From Chloroflexota bacterium (GTDB lineage Bacteria > Chloroflexota > Dehalococcoidia > Lucifugimonadales > UBA3495), in NCBI GenBank assembly GCA_028873965.1, contig JAPPMU010000007.1, positions 1-63,104 on the forward strand: 63,104 bases of DNA, given 5' to 3'. Position 1 is the first letter of the stretch, and every line of letters begins with the position of its first letter. Made by a program: the position numbers and the translations under genes. This document shows, in pieces, positions 17,465-26,176 of the stretch. The notes under the pieces were generated by a model, which was not told the DNA's origin, did not search any database, and was given only the letters and a program-made list of their open reading frames with translations.

Positions 17465-18538
17465 TTACAGGCGTCCGCCGCCGCCGGATACCCGCTCGTT
17501 AACCCCGTAGAAGAGCGAGTCCAGCTTGTGGAACACCTGGATGCGGGAGCGCGCAGTCTCCACTACGAAGATCCGGCCCTCGTCGTCGCACTCCACGGCA
17601 ATCGGGCCCCAGAACAGCTTCTCGCGATCCAGGCCCTGGGCGATCTTGCGCTCTTCCCACATCTCGGGATTGGCGTCAATCTTGCCCTTGCCCCAGGTGG
17701 AGATCGTCCCCTCGCCGTAGGTCATCCCGGCGTAGGAGCCGTCCGGATGGAAGATCTGCATCCGGTCGTTGTTCCAGTCGGCAACGTAGATCGAGCCCTC
17801 GTTGTCCACCGCCACGTCGGTGGGACGGTTGAACTGGCCCGGGCCGTCACCCGTCTCGCCGAACTGCATCAGGAACTTCCCGTCGGCGGTGAACTTCTGG
17901 ATCCGGTCGTTGCGCCAGTCGGCCACGTACACGTTCCCGTCCTGGTCCGTCTCGATGCCGAATGGCATGTTGAACTGGCCCGGGCCGTCGCCGAACTCGC
18001 CCCACTGGCCGATGTACTCGCCGTCCGCGGTGAGCATCTGCACGCGGTGGTTGTTGCAGTCCACCAGGTACAGGGTCCCGTCAGACGCGAACACCATGCC
18101 GGTGGGCTTGTCCCATTGGCCGTCGCCGTCCCCCGGGCGTTCCCACTTGCCGAGGTACTCGCCGTCGGGAGAATAGATGCTGATGCGGTCCAGGTACTCG
18201 TCCGCCAGGTACACGTTCCCGTTGGGACCGACGGTTATCGCCGTGGGCCAGATGATGGCGCCGTCCGTGGAAACGGACTCGCCGTCGCCCTGCTCGAATA
18301 CGCCCTTGGCGAACTCACCGATGAACTCCTCGCCCACGGTGCACATGGTGATTCGCTTCCCGTCGGGCCGGTAGTCGTAGGAACGGTTGGCGACGTACAT
18401 CACGTCTTCTTCGCCTCGCGCCATCGCCGTGGGGTTGCGGAACCCCGGGCCGGAGAATTCGGCCCGGCCGATGGTGTGGCTGTACTGCAGGTCGATGCCT
18501 ACGCTGGGCAGCGCCGTGGGATCAATGGTTGTGGTCAT
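17465..18538 (-). CDS. NHL-repeat beta-propeller protein
   Basis: A 357-residue protein made of repeated NHL blades. The unit (F)GDGDGQFxxPxGxxxDxxGNxYVADxxNxRIQxF recurs at least five times, for example NGNVYLADEYLDRI, DGNVYVADWRNDRIQKF and EGSIYVADWNNDRMQIF. There is no signal peptide. NHL propellers bind proteins, RNA or small molecules or act as lyases; here nothing specifies which. It is the last gene of a cluster with DUF1800 and DUF1501 genes, and a strong hairpin terminator follows. Confidence 0.88.
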   Translation of the reverse strand: MTTTIDPTALPSVGIDLQYSHTIGRAEFSGPGFRNPTAMARGEEDVMYVANRSYDYRPDGKRITMCTVGEEFIGEFAKGVFEQGDGESVSTDGAIIWPTAITVGPNGNVYLADEYLDRISIYSPDGEYLGKWERPGDGDGQWDKPTGMVFASDGTLYLVDCNNHRVQMLTADGEYIGQWGEFGDGPGQFNMPFGIETDQDGNVYVADWRNDRIQKFTADGKFLMQFGETGDGPGQFNRPTDVAVDNEGSIYVADWNNDRMQIFHPDGSYAGMTYGEGTISTWGKGKIDANPEMWEERKIAQGLDREKLFWGPIAVECDDEGRIFVVETARSRIQVFHKLDSLFYGVNERVSGGGGRL

Positions 18539-18618
18539 AAGATATTCCTCCGTTGGAACGGATGACGGGTGTTTCGGCGGGGTGGGGGACGGATGATAAT
18601 CCGCCCCCGCTGTTCCGC

Positions 18619-19752
18619 CTAGATGAAGTTGAACTTCTCGAACGTCCCGTTCACCAGCGGCTGAGCATCCAGACCCATCCAGTTCTCGATCAGGTCAGTG
18701 TAGATGCTGCGGAAGTCGTTGTTGAAATGCAGGTCGCCTTCCAGGAGCTTATCCTCTTCCAGCGAGGGATACTCGCCGTACATCCCGCCCTTCACGTTGT
18801 CGCCCACCACGAACGCCACGCCGCCGCTGCCGTGGTCGGTGCCCGAACCGTTGTCGTGCACCCGGCGCCCGAACTCGGTGAAGACCAGCAGAGTCACGTT
18901 GTCGCTGGCGTTGTGCTCGCGCAGGTCGTCCATGAAGTCAGCGATGGCGTTGGAGGTATTGCCCCACAGGCTCGCGTGCGCCGCCAGTTCACCGGCGTGG
19001 GTGTCAAAGCTGTTGTACGGAGCCGTGGTGTAGAGGATCCGCGTGCCGAACCCGGCCAGGTGCACCTGGGCGATGTTCTTCATGTATTGGGCCACCACGT
19101 CCTGCCCGTACTCGATGCTGGAACTGTACATCTCCGGCGCCGTGCTCAGGATGTCCGCACCCTTCAGGGCGTCGGTTCCCGTCTGGGACAGGTATTCCAC
19201 CACCGCGCTGCGTCCGATGGTCGGCGAGTACATCTTGGAGAAGATGTCCAGCGCCTCCATGCGCTGTTCCTCCGCGTCGATGCCGGTCAGCACTCCGTAG
19301 GTGGCCAGATTCCCGACGGAGGCGACGGGCACGCCCGGGGCGGCCAGCGCCCGCGGCAGCCCGCGGCCGAAGTTCACGCCGGTCAGCACGTTTTCCTTGT
19401 TCGGGTCAATCTCGCGGATGGCGCGACCCAGCCAGCCCTCGGTACCCTGCTTGTCGGGCTCGCAGGTGTGCCAGATGTCCATGCTGCGGAAGTGGCTGCG
19501 GTTGGGGTTGGCATAGCCCACGCCCTGGATGACGGCGACCTTGCCCTCGTCGAACAGCCTCTTCAGCGGGCCCATGTTAGGGTTCAGGCCAACGTACCCG
19601 TCCAGGTCCAGGGCCTGGCCTTCAGGCACCCGCACCGATGGGCGGTTGTCGTAGTACAGCGGGTCCCCGTGGGGCACCACCGTGTTCAGCGCGTCGTTGC
19701 CGCCGGAAAGCTGGAGCACCACCAGCACCGGATCTTTCTTCGTAGCGGTCAT
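18619..19752 (-). CDS. DUF1501 (sulfatase-like fold) protein
   Basis: A 377-residue protein that opens with VLVVLQLSGGNDALNTVVPHGDPLYYDNRP, the DUF1501 signature, and contains the conserved TEFGRRVHDNGSGTDHGSGGVAFVVG near residue 300. DUF1501 proteins share the alkaline phosphatase/sulfatase fold and are normally encoded next to DUF1800 proteins, as here. No Tat signal is visible, although many relatives have one. A ribosome site GGAGAAAC precedes the ATG. Biochemical role unknown. Confidence 0.9.
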   Translation of the reverse strand: MTATKKDPVLVVLQLSGGNDALNTVVPHGDPLYYDNRPSVRVPEGQALDLDGYVGLNPNMGPLKRLFDEGKVAVIQGVGYANPNRSHFRSMDIWHTCEPDKQGTEGWLGRAIREIDPNKENVLTGVNFGRGLPRALAAPGVPVASVGNLATYGVLTGIDAEEQRMEALDIFSKMYSPTIGRSAVVEYLSQTGTDALKGADILSTAPEMYSSSIEYGQDVVAQYMKNIAQVHLAGFGTRILYTTAPYNSFDTHAGELAAHASLWGNTSNAIADFMDDLREHNASDNVTLLVFTEFGRRVHDNGSGTDHGSGGVAFVVGDNVKGGMYGEYPSLEEDKLLEGDLHFNNDFRSIYTDLIENWMGLDAQPLVNGTFEKFNFI

Positions 19753-19826
19753 GTTGTTTCTCCTTTCGGTGGAGTAGGTGGCGTGGCGTGTGGGTCGTCG
19801 TTTGCGTGCGATTGCACGGCAGCAAC

Positions 19827-20005
19827 TTAGAACCAGCGCCGACGCGGATTTTCTAAAACTGGTGGCGGCTCTGTGAATAGTTCGTCTTTGGCCTCGGCCT
19901 CTTCACGACGCCGGTTCCATTCTTACCAACGTTGGTGGACTTCTTGCTTAGCTTTGCGCAAGCGGCGTTCAGTCCAAATTTCTGCGAGAACCATTTTCGC
20001 TTCCC
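19827..20005 (-). pseudogene. Decayed 3' duplicate of the neighbouring coiled-coil membrane protein gene
   Basis: Translated on the minus strand this stretch gives IWTERRLRKAKQEVHQRW, then a TAA stop, then EWNRRREEAEAKDELFTEPPP. This is the C-terminal part of the gene at 20020-20448 (MWTKRKVQEARAEAREEVHQRWSEWNRRREEAEAKG...), with a four-residue deletion and an in-frame stop at the Ser position. It is a tandem partial duplication that has degenerated. Confidence 0.8.
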
Positions 20006-20019
20006 AGGCAAGTCAATCC

Positions 20020-20448
20020 CTATCGGCTTTCCGGTTCGGGCGGAGGAGGGGGAGGTTCGGTAAATGCTTCACCTTTAGCTTCGGCCTCTTCCCGCCGCCG
20101 GTTCCATTCCGACCAGCGCTGATGCACTTCTTCCCGAGCTTCCGCACGAGCTTCCTGCACCTTGCGTTTGGTCCACATTGCGCCGATAACCACTCTGCTT
20201 GCCTCCGTGATGATAGGCGATACGATGAGAGCCGCTCCGCCGGCTTTCAGCAATTCGCCAACGACGACGTACTGAACTGCTTGCCATCCAATTGTCTGTT
20301 GCGTCGCCAGCACGAAAAGCGTGTTGGTGACGGTCAGGTAGGCGGTGATTGCATTGAATACGGAGAGATACCAACGTACTGCTTCAGCAGGAATGTTGGG
20401 AATACTGACGCGTACGTTCCGCTCCGCTTCATCTCTCTTGTCGCGCAT
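20020..20448 (-). CDS. Two-helix membrane protein with charged coiled-coil tail
   Basis: A 142-residue protein, unrecognised. Two hydrophobic segments (about 31-52 and 60-84) are followed by a long Glu/Arg/Ala-rich helix (KVQEARAEAREEVHQRWSEWNRRREEAEAKG) and a proline-rich end (PPPPPPEPE). It sits between the DUF1800 and DUF1501 genes on the same strand. A degenerate copy of its 3' end lies directly downstream. The layout is similar to the protein at 48845-49456: membrane helices, then a charged coiled coil. Confidence 0.65.
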   Translation of the reverse strand: MRDKRDEAERNVRVSIPNIPAEAVRWYLSVFNAITAYLTVTNTLFVLATQQTIGWQAVQYVVVGELLKAGGAALIVSPIITEASRVVIGAMWTKRKVQEARAEAREEVHQRWSEWNRRREEAEAKGEAFTEPPPPPPEPESR

Positions 20449-20517
20449 TCTTCGCTCCGTTGGTCGGCTGCCCCGGTCGCCAGTCGGACAACCGGGGCAA
20501 CCGCAACCGAACGATGG

Positions 20518-21915
20518 TTAGGCGAACTGGTACTCCTGCGTGCTCACGATCAGTTGCAGCGTCTGAGCGATGGTATCCGAGTACTCGGGCGTCCCCGGCG
20601 CCGCGTTGCCCACGAAGGCAACCAACTGGTCACGGGTGTCGGTCGCCAACTCGTAGGCTCCGACCATCTCCAAGCACCGGTCAACGATGCCGTCCGCGGT
20701 ATTCACCTGCTCGCTGTCCAGGCGGGACACGATCTCGCGAACTCCGGGCAGGCTGGTGTTGCCCACCTGGTCGGCGGCGAAGTTGATCCGCTCCACCAGC
20801 GTGCCCGAGTCGATCCACTCGGCGCCGGTGTGCCAGCCCTCCACGGTGGGCGGGTTCATCAGGTCCTGCCCCATGTACCGGATGGTGTTGGCCAGCGGCT
20901 GCAGGCCCAGCTTCGGCGACGTGAAGTCCTGCACCAGGCGCATCGTGCCGATCACCACCTCGGTCGGGCTCTTCACCTTCTCGAAGCGTGCGTTCTTGAA
21001 GAAGTCGGAGTTGAACATGACCCGCAGCATGGCGGTCAGGTTGTAGCCCGAGTCGAAGTACGTCTGCTCCAGCAGCGCGATGGCTTCGGGGTCCCGCGGC
21101 GGCGTGTTCTGCCAGGCCGGCACCTGCACCTCGTCGGCCACGAAGAAGTTGTACAGGTGGCGCGACACGAACCGGGCCGCCGACTGCTGCCGCGCGATGA
21201 TGTCAACAATGTCGTCGCCGTTGAAGTTCCCGGTCTCGCCCAGGAAGGTCTTCTCGTCGTTGTCGTGGTCGTACGGGTTGTAGATGAAGTTCGACTCGTA
21301 GCGGCCGTAAGGGTATCGAGGCACTGCGTTGGTGATGGTCCAGCCGGTGAACGCCCGGGCCGCTTCCTTCACGTCATCCTCGCTGTAGTTGGCCTCGCCG
21401 TCCATGCCGACGCCAAGGGAGAACAGTTCCAGGAGCTCGCGGCCCCAGTTCTCGTTGATCGCGCCCTTGTGGCTCATGCAGTTGTCCAGGTAGAACACCA
21501 TGGCCGGGTCGCGGGCCAGGCCCTTGAGCAGGACGTCGAAGTTGCCCATGCCCAGGTCGCGGAACATGTCCAGCTGCAGCTGGATCTGCCGTCCGTGCTC
21601 GCACTTGGAGTTGCCCGTGCACAGGATCCCATGCCAGAAAATGGCCATCTTCTCCTGCAGCGGGCGCTTGGTGTTGATCATCCGGTAGGTGAGATACGCC
21701 TGGTTGACTTCCAGGGCGTTCATTTCCTTCCAGTCGACGAAGTGCCGCTCCAGGATGTCCATTTCCAGGTCAGGCTGTGAAATGGGGTTCAGCAGTTCTT
21801 CGACGGTGGCTTCATAGCCGTTGGCGGCGCGCTGTTCCAGCTCGGCGTAGGTGGCGCCGAAACCGGCCCGACGCATCAGGTGCGCCATCTGGGCAATTTC
21901 CTGGTTGGTGGGCAT
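20518..21915 (-). CDS. DUF1800 protein
   Basis: A 465-residue protein of the DUF1800 family. The opening HLMRRAGFGATYAELEQRA, the block KMAIFWHGILCTGNSKCEHG near residue 95, NWGRELLELFSLGVG near 165 and the AARAFTGWTI segment are family hallmarks. The genes for DUF1800 and DUF1501 proteins are usually adjacent and are thought to act together, possibly in the cell envelope; the reaction is not known. AGGAGGT lies just before the ATG. It is the first gene of the cluster ending with the NHL protein. Confidence 0.9.
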   Translation of the reverse strand: MPTNQEIAQMAHLMRRAGFGATYAELEQRAANGYEATVEELLNPISQPDLEMDILERHFVDWKEMNALEVNQAYLTYRMINTKRPLQEKMAIFWHGILCTGNSKCEHGRQIQLQLDMFRDLGMGNFDVLLKGLARDPAMVFYLDNCMSHKGAINENWGRELLELFSLGVGMDGEANYSEDDVKEAARAFTGWTITNAVPRYPYGRYESNFIYNPYDHDNDEKTFLGETGNFNGDDIVDIIARQQSAARFVSRHLYNFFVADEVQVPAWQNTPPRDPEAIALLEQTYFDSGYNLTAMLRVMFNSDFFKNARFEKVKSPTEVVIGTMRLVQDFTSPKLGLQPLANTIRYMGQDLMNPPTVEGWHTGAEWIDSGTLVERINFAADQVGNTSLPGVREIVSRLDSEQVNTADGIVDRCLEMVGAYELATDTRDQLVAFVGNAAPGTPEYSDTIAQTLQLIVSTQEYQFA

Positions 21916-22065
21916 TGCGTGTACCTCCTGGGGGTTTTGTGGCGGTTACAGTCTCAACCGTAACGATTAACGACGGTTTCCGCACGCGATGACCACCGCC
22001 AAAACGCGCACGCGACAACCATCGGGAGATGGCCGCATACTACTCGCCGGCCCGTTTGAGTGTCA

Positions 22066-22094
22066 AGAAAACGGGAGCGCGGCCGCGCTCCCGT
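22066..22094 (-). terminator. Terminator after the J-domain gene
   Basis: A perfect palindrome ACGGGAGCGC-GGCC-GCGCTCCCGT at 22071-22094, followed on the minus strand by TTTTCTT. It lies 37 bases after the stop at 22132. Confidence 0.8.
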
Positions 22095-22131
22095 TCCAGG
22101 CAAGTTGTCTTCATAAAGGCGACGAGATTCG

Positions 22132-23313
22132 TCAGGCCGACCTACGCAAGCCGTATGAATCTGCTTGCGCCACGGGTTGCAACATGGTTGCAACGATTCG
22201 ATGCCGCCACCCATTGTCGAACAGAACACGCACCAGTAACGTGCCGAACTCATTGACGATCCCTTCCACAACGCCCGTCCCGTGGAGTTCGTGGGCGACG
22301 TGCTGCCCTTGAGCCAGTCGGACTTTGTCCATTTCCCTGAGCCACTCTGCGCGCCTTGCCAGCGTTTCAGCATTCTTGGCTGCAGCTCGTGCAATTGCCT
22401 GCGGGCTCAGAGGATGGGTATGAGACTTTGGATCTCGCCATGATTCTGCGCGGGTAAATATCGGGCGCTGAGTCCAGTCGTCTATATGGACCGGCAACCA
22501 CCGGCTATTTTCCAGCCGCTTGGCTTCTTCCCGTAATGGGTCCAGCAACCGCTCCGCTGCCGCGATACCTCGCTGCCTCGCTGCTTGCAGACGCTGCGCA
22601 CGTTCGGCCTCAAACTTTTCCTTGCGCTCCTGGGCGCCGGCTTCTCGGTGCTGCTGCCTGGTTTCAGCGGATTGACGACGGTTCTCTTCGTCGCGTCGCA
22701 GCCGTTCGGCTTCATCGCGGCGTTTTTGCTCCCTGGCTTCCCAACGGCGTCGGCGTTCTGATTCTTCCTCGGAGACCTGTTCCGACGGCTTTACCTCACG
22801 ACGACGCTCTTCCTCCCGAAGCCGCCTACGTTCATTCGCCGCACGCCGCCTGGCCGCCTCATCTTCCTCTTTGCGACGACGTTCTTCTTCCGCTTGACGA
22901 CGCCGTTCATCTCTCGCCCAGCGACTCAGGCGCTGCTCCGCACCATGATCACGTTGCTCAGCTTCCTTTTCGATCTGCCGACGTTGGGCCGATTCTGCTT
23001 CGCGTCGCCTGTCTTCTGCGGCTTCGCGTTTCTCTTGCTCAGCTCGTTCCTGCTTGCGGCGTTCGATTTCCTCACCGACTTTCCGTTTAGTGTCATCTTC
23101 ATCATCGTAGGTAACGCTGGATTGCCCGCGAGCGCTCATGCGCCTTCGTCGGGTCAGCCTTTCATAGGCAGCGTTAATCTCCTGAAAACGTTGCTCGGCG
23201 TCAGGTTCTGAATTGAGGTCGGGGTGAAATTCCAATGCCTTTCGGCGGTAAGCAGCTCGTATTTCGTCAATGCTGGCATTCCTAGGTACACCCAAAATTC
23301 GGTAGGGATTCAT
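22132..23313 (-). CDS. J-domain protein with long charged coiled coil and C-terminal Tudor-like domain
   Basis: A 393-residue protein. Residues 1-60 form a DnaJ domain ([22 protein letters not shown] with the HPD motif in EFHPDLN), which stimulates Hsp70 ATPase. Residues about 75-290 are an almost continuous Arg/Glu/Lys-rich helix. The last 60 residues ([37 protein letters not shown]) look like the Tudor-like domain at the end of UvrD and CarD-type proteins, which bind RNA polymerase or nucleic acid. This combination is unusual. The Gly/Phe-rich and zinc modules of true DnaJ are absent, so it is a specialised co-chaperone. Its partner is unknown. Confidence 0.75.
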   Translation of the reverse strand: MNPYRILGVPRNASIDEIRAAYRRKALEFHPDLNSEPDAEQRFQEINAAYERLTRRRRMSARGQSSVTYDDEDDTKRKVGEEIERRKQERAEQEKREAAEDRRREAESAQRRQIEKEAEQRDHGAEQRLSRWARDERRRQAEEERRRKEEDEAARRRAANERRRLREEERRREVKPSEQVSEEESERRRRWEAREQKRRDEAERLRRDEENRRQSAETRQQHREAGAQERKEKFEAERAQRLQAARQRGIAAAERLLDPLREEAKRLENSRWLPVHIDDWTQRPIFTRAESWRDPKSHTHPLSPQAIARAAAKNAETLARRAEWLREMDKVRLAQGQHVAHELHGTGVVEGIVNEFGTLLVRVLFDNGWRHRIVATMLQPVAQADSYGLRRSA

Positions 23314-23517
23314 GGCTTTTCAACCTCCAATTTTTATTGGAGCCACCCTAACACAAAATCTACTATTGATCAAATATTGGTAACTAAACCCATTAATATT
23401 TACACTCCGTCGCTTTGGAAGCTTGTCAGTGTGGGGTCATTACTTGTTAATGTCAAAGTTACACAGTACGGTTGCGCTAGTCTGAACCAGGCCTCGGCTA
23501 TACTGGTTTCGGGAAAT

Positions 23518-24336
23518 CTACGCGACAGAGAGAAACCCCGCCACCCGCTCCTTCACCCATTCCCCCACCTCCCCCTCAAACGCCGGCTCCGGCGGCGGCT
23601 CGTGATACCGAGCTACCAGACCGTAGCGGGCCGTATGGTGCATCCCGTTGATGATGGGACCCAGATCCACCGTCAGCGGTTCGTCCTCGGGAAGCAACGG
23701 CAGGATGAAAGGCGGAATCGGCTGCTGGACGCTAAAGGGGTACAGCAGCGCGCTGGGTCGTTGCCAGCCCTTGCACACCAGGATACGGTAATCGCTGGGC
23801 GGTGGCGGCGTCTCCAGCGGCATGGGCTCCCCGCCGCGCAGCAGGTCAATCTCTACCAGATTGGCTCCGCTGCCAACGATGACTTCGCGCTTGCGCTCAT
23901 AGCGCTGCCGCTCTCGCCCCGTAGCCTTGTTGGTGGGGGACAGGACCTCAATGATGGTAACCAGTTCCTGATCCGGCATGGCTTCGATACGCAGCCAGGT
24001 AACCTTGACCTCTCGCGGCATCCGTACCCTTATTGCGTAATCTTCCACCGGGGAAGTGGTGACAGCGGAGGCTCCAGTAGCAGGGACGGCTTGCGCCGCC
24101 GGTCCTGGGGGTTCATCGGTGACCAGCGCATCCGGGATCATGAACGCTAGGTCCGGCGGCGGCCCCGTAGGGGATTCAATATCTACCCGCTGTTCCAATT
24201 CTACGCGGTAACGGGCGGGAAGCTGCGGCCCCAATCGCTCTGCCAGGACTGCAATCAGGCGATTATGGAACCCCGGCCAGATGTGCCGATGTTCCAAGTA
24301 CGGATTCATCCCCGGAAACGGGTTGTCATACCTCAT
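23518..24336 (-). CDS. DUF4058 protein
   Basis: A 272-residue protein. The opening NPFPGMNPYLEHRHIWPGFHNRLIAVLAERLGPQLPARYRVELEQRV is the DUF4058 signature, and the middle (ELVTIIEVLSPTNKATGRERQRYERKREV) has the D/E-xK-like spacing of PD-(D/E)xK nuclease relatives (IEVLSPTNK). The family is common in cyanobacteria and Chloroflexota, often in many copies; function unknown. The gene is followed by a CoA-binding protein on the same strand, 40 bases away in the direction of DNA, upstream in transcription. Confidence 0.85.
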   Translation of the reverse strand: MRYDNPFPGMNPYLEHRHIWPGFHNRLIAVLAERLGPQLPARYRVELEQRVDIESPTGPPPDLAFMIPDALVTDEPPGPAAQAVPATGASAVTTSPVEDYAIRVRMPREVKVTWLRIEAMPDQELVTIIEVLSPTNKATGRERQRYERKREVIVGSGANLVEIDLLRGGEPMPLETPPPPSDYRILVCKGWQRPSALLYPFSVQQPIPPFILPLLPEDEPLTVDLGPIINGMHHTARYGLVARYHEPPPEPAFEGEVGEWVKERVAGFLSVA

Positions 24337-24376
24337 GGCACCATGTCCCGCTCCGTTGCCGGGCCTACCCCTCGGC

Positions 24377-24802
24377 TCACCCGCCCCGTCGCCGCTTGTG
24401 CTGCCGCAGGATGCAGTCGTCCATGATGACGCCCAAGCCGGCTTCCCGCGCCCGCTGCGCCGCCGCCTGGTCCACCACGCCGTCCTGCATCCACACGTAC
24501 CGCGCCCCGATGCTCACCGCGTCGTCCGTGACGGCCCCGGCAAACTCGCTGCGCCGGAACACGTCCACCAGGTCGATACTCAACCCCTCGGATTGCGCCG
24601 CCGCCCGTGCCGACTTCAAGTCCTCGTAAGACTGCTCGCCCAGCACCGTCGCGCCCTTAAGCGCCGGGTTCACCGGGATGATCCGGTAACCCTGCGACTG
24701 CATGTAGGCGGTGACTCCATAACTGGGTCGGCCCGGATTGTCCGACAGGCCCACCACGGCGATGGTCTTCACGTTATCGAGAATCTCGTCAATCAGGTCC
24801 AT
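24377..24802 (-). CDS. CoA-binding (YccU-like) protein
   Basis: A 141-residue Rossmann-like protein. IAVVGLSDNPGRPSYGVTAYMQSQGYRIIPVNP is the CoA_binding_2 signature, with the conserved IDLVDVFRRSEFAG and the YVWMQDGVVDQAAAQRAREAG segment. It binds CoA or a nucleotide; physiological role unknown. AAGGAGG stands seven bases before the ATG. It may be cotranscribed with the DUF4058 gene. Confidence 0.9.
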   Translation of the reverse strand: MDLIDEILDNVKTIAVVGLSDNPGRPSYGVTAYMQSQGYRIIPVNPALKGATVLGEQSYEDLKSARAAAQSEGLSIDLVDVFRRSEFAGAVTDDAVSIGARYVWMQDGVVDQAAAQRAREAGLGVIMDDCILRQHKRRRGG

Positions 24803-24815
24803 TTTGCCTCCTTGT

Positions 24816-24904
24816 CATTGCGAGGAGCATAGCGACGTGGCAATCTCGTCACGATCGGATCGATGGCTGACCACAACGAGATTGCCACGCTGCGCTCGCA
24901 ATGA
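24816..24904. repeat. Family B palindromic element, copy 2 (core only)
   Basis: About 89 bp, with CATTGCGAGGAGCATAGCGACG and its near complement at the far end, and GGCAATCTCGTC/ACGAGATTGCC inside. The outer CTCACGCGT-type ends are missing. Confidence 0.75.
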
Positions 24905-24916
24905 CCGGTGCTGGAT

Positions 24917-25291
24917 CTACCGGCTAGCGGTGCTGTCGCTGCTGGTGATGGTGATGTGTCCCATGTAGCCGTTGGCCGTGGCGCCGTGCCAGTGGTTCTC
25001 CCCGGCCTTGATCTGGACCACGTCGCCCACGCCCACGTGATGCTCCTCGGTCTCGTTGGCCACGATGCCGTTGCCCACCGTGATCACCAGGATCTGGTCG
25101 CTGCTGTGCACGTGCCACCCGGTCTGGGCGCCCTTCTCGAAGTTCACCACGCTGGCGTTGAAGAAGTCGCTCTCTCCCTCGGGAATGATCGGTTGACGGG
25201 TGCGGTGCACGTCGCCGCCGGTCCATCCCGGCACTGCCTCCGCCGTTCCCAGCGGCACGTGCTCCACGTTTGCAATCCTTACTACGCGCAT
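24917..25291 (-). CDS. Cupin-domain protein
   Basis: A 124-residue single cupin. The metal-binding pattern is visible as GWHVHSSDQILVITVGNG (His pair and Glu/Gln position) and GDVVQIKAGENHWHGA (last His). Start at ATG 25291 with AGGAGG eight bases upstream; the longer open frame lacks a site. Small cupins of this kind act as enzymes, sensors or storage partners. Monocistronic; not assignable further. Confidence 0.85.
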   Translation of the reverse strand: MRVVRIANVEHVPLGTAEAVPGWTGGDVHRTRQPIIPEGESDFFNASVVNFEKGAQTGWHVHSSDQILVITVGNGIVANETEEHHVGVGDVVQIKAGENHWHGATANGYMGHITITSSDSTASR

Positions 25292-25329
25292 GATTTTGCC
25301 TCCTGGTGTGTTTGTGTGTGGCTGTAATG

Positions 25330-25560
25330 TCAGGCAGAGATAGGCTGCCGCAACTGCTCCAGTAACTCCGCGTCCGTCTCGAACTCCAGCTCCAGCAGAC
25401 CGCGAGCCATCCGACGGGCTACCCTCTGGTCTTCGTCGTTGCCAGTCGTGAGTAGCTCGCGTATGTCCTTTTCCGTCTCGATGCGAAACTCCGGATCGTT
25501 TTTCAACATCCGGCGCACGCCAATTTTCCAATCTTCAGAGCGTGGCATATTCATAGGCAT
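25330..25560 (-). CDS. Antitoxin-like protein, copy 1 of a duplicated TA module
   Basis: A 76-residue protein whose last 23 residues (starting GLLELEFET and ending LRQPISA) are identical to those of the protein at 25916-26176; the middle (DPEFRIETEKDIRELLTTGNDEDQRVARRMARG) is also closely similar. It lies four bases after a RelE/HigB-type toxin gene and is read in the same direction, so it is inferred to be the antitoxin. The toxin of this copy is frameshifted, so this antitoxin may have no partner of its own left, but it could still neutralise the intact copy. Confidence 0.65.
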   Translation of the reverse strand: MPMNMPRSEDWKIGVRRMLKNDPEFRIETEKDIRELLTTGNDEDQRVARRMARGLLELEFETDAELLEQLRQPISA

Positions 25561-25564
25561 GTCC

Positions 25565-25877
25565 TCACCGATTTTGGTAATCCCGCCAGCTCTCTTTGGC
25601 TCTGGCTATATCATCGTTTTGGTCGCTTTTGTCGCCGCCGCCCAGCAGAACTATCAGCGTAGGGCCATCCCAGGCGAAGTAGATCCGATAGCCGGGACCG
25701 AAGTGGATCCGGCGCTCAACCACGCCTTCGCCTACACTGTGTGAGTCTCCCAGATTGCCCTCTGTCATTGTCTACGATTCTGGTAATGCGCTGCCGTACC
25801 GGCGGGTCCAGCCGTTCCAGCCATTGGTTGAAGGGACGTCGGCCTCGCCAGTCAATGTATGCGCGGATTTCAATCAT
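25565..25877 (-). pseudogene. Frameshifted RelE/HigB-type toxin, copy 1
   Basis: From an ATG at 25877 the frame gives MIEIRAYIDWRGRRPFNQWLERLDPPVRQRITRIV, matching the start of the intact toxin at 26146-26466. Around 25768 the reading shifts by one base and the remainder, MTEGNLGDSHSVGEGVVERRIHFGPGYRIYFAWDGP, continues the toxin to its end at 25565. The total of 313 bases is not a multiple of three. A shortened 67-residue product from the ATG at 25768 would lack the first helices and is unlikely to be toxic. Confidence 0.82.
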
Positions 25878-25915
25878 ACCGCCATTCTACCAGCGGACCC
25901 CGGCGGCGTTTCGCC

Positions 25916-26176
25916 TCAGGCAGAGATGGGTTGCCGCAACTGCTCCAGCAACTCCGCGTCCGTCTCGAACTCGAGCTCCAGCAGTCCGCGAGCCAAGCGA
26001 TGTGCAACACGGCGGTCTTCATCGTCGCCGGTGCTGAGCAACTCTCGAATTCCTTTGACGGTTTCGGCGTGCAACTCTGGGTCACGCCGAATGGCCCGAC
26101 GCTCTTCAATCTTCCAATCTTCAGACAGAGCCACAATATGCTCCCTTAAAGCTTTCGTTCCCGGTAATCCCGCCAC
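25916..26176 (-). CDS. Antitoxin-like protein, copy 2 of a duplicated TA module
   Basis: An 86-residue protein; partner of the intact toxin just upstream, which it overlaps by 31 bases. The SEDWKIEERRAIRRDPELHAETVKGIRELLSTGDDEDRRVAHRLARG segment parallels copy 1, and the C-terminus is identical to copy 1. No DNA-binding motif is clear. The start at 26176 is uncertain because of the overlap. It is the expected neutraliser of the toxin. Confidence 0.68.
   Translation of the reverse strand: MAGLPGTKALREHIVALSEDWKIEERRAIRRDPELHAETVKGIRELLSTGDDEDRRVAHRLARGLLELEFETDAELLEQLRQPISA

Noticed and set aside
24917..25531. Longer cupin start giving 204 residues
   Set aside because: The extra N-terminus is Arg/Gly-rich without similarity and lacks a ribosome site; ATG 25291 has a strong one.
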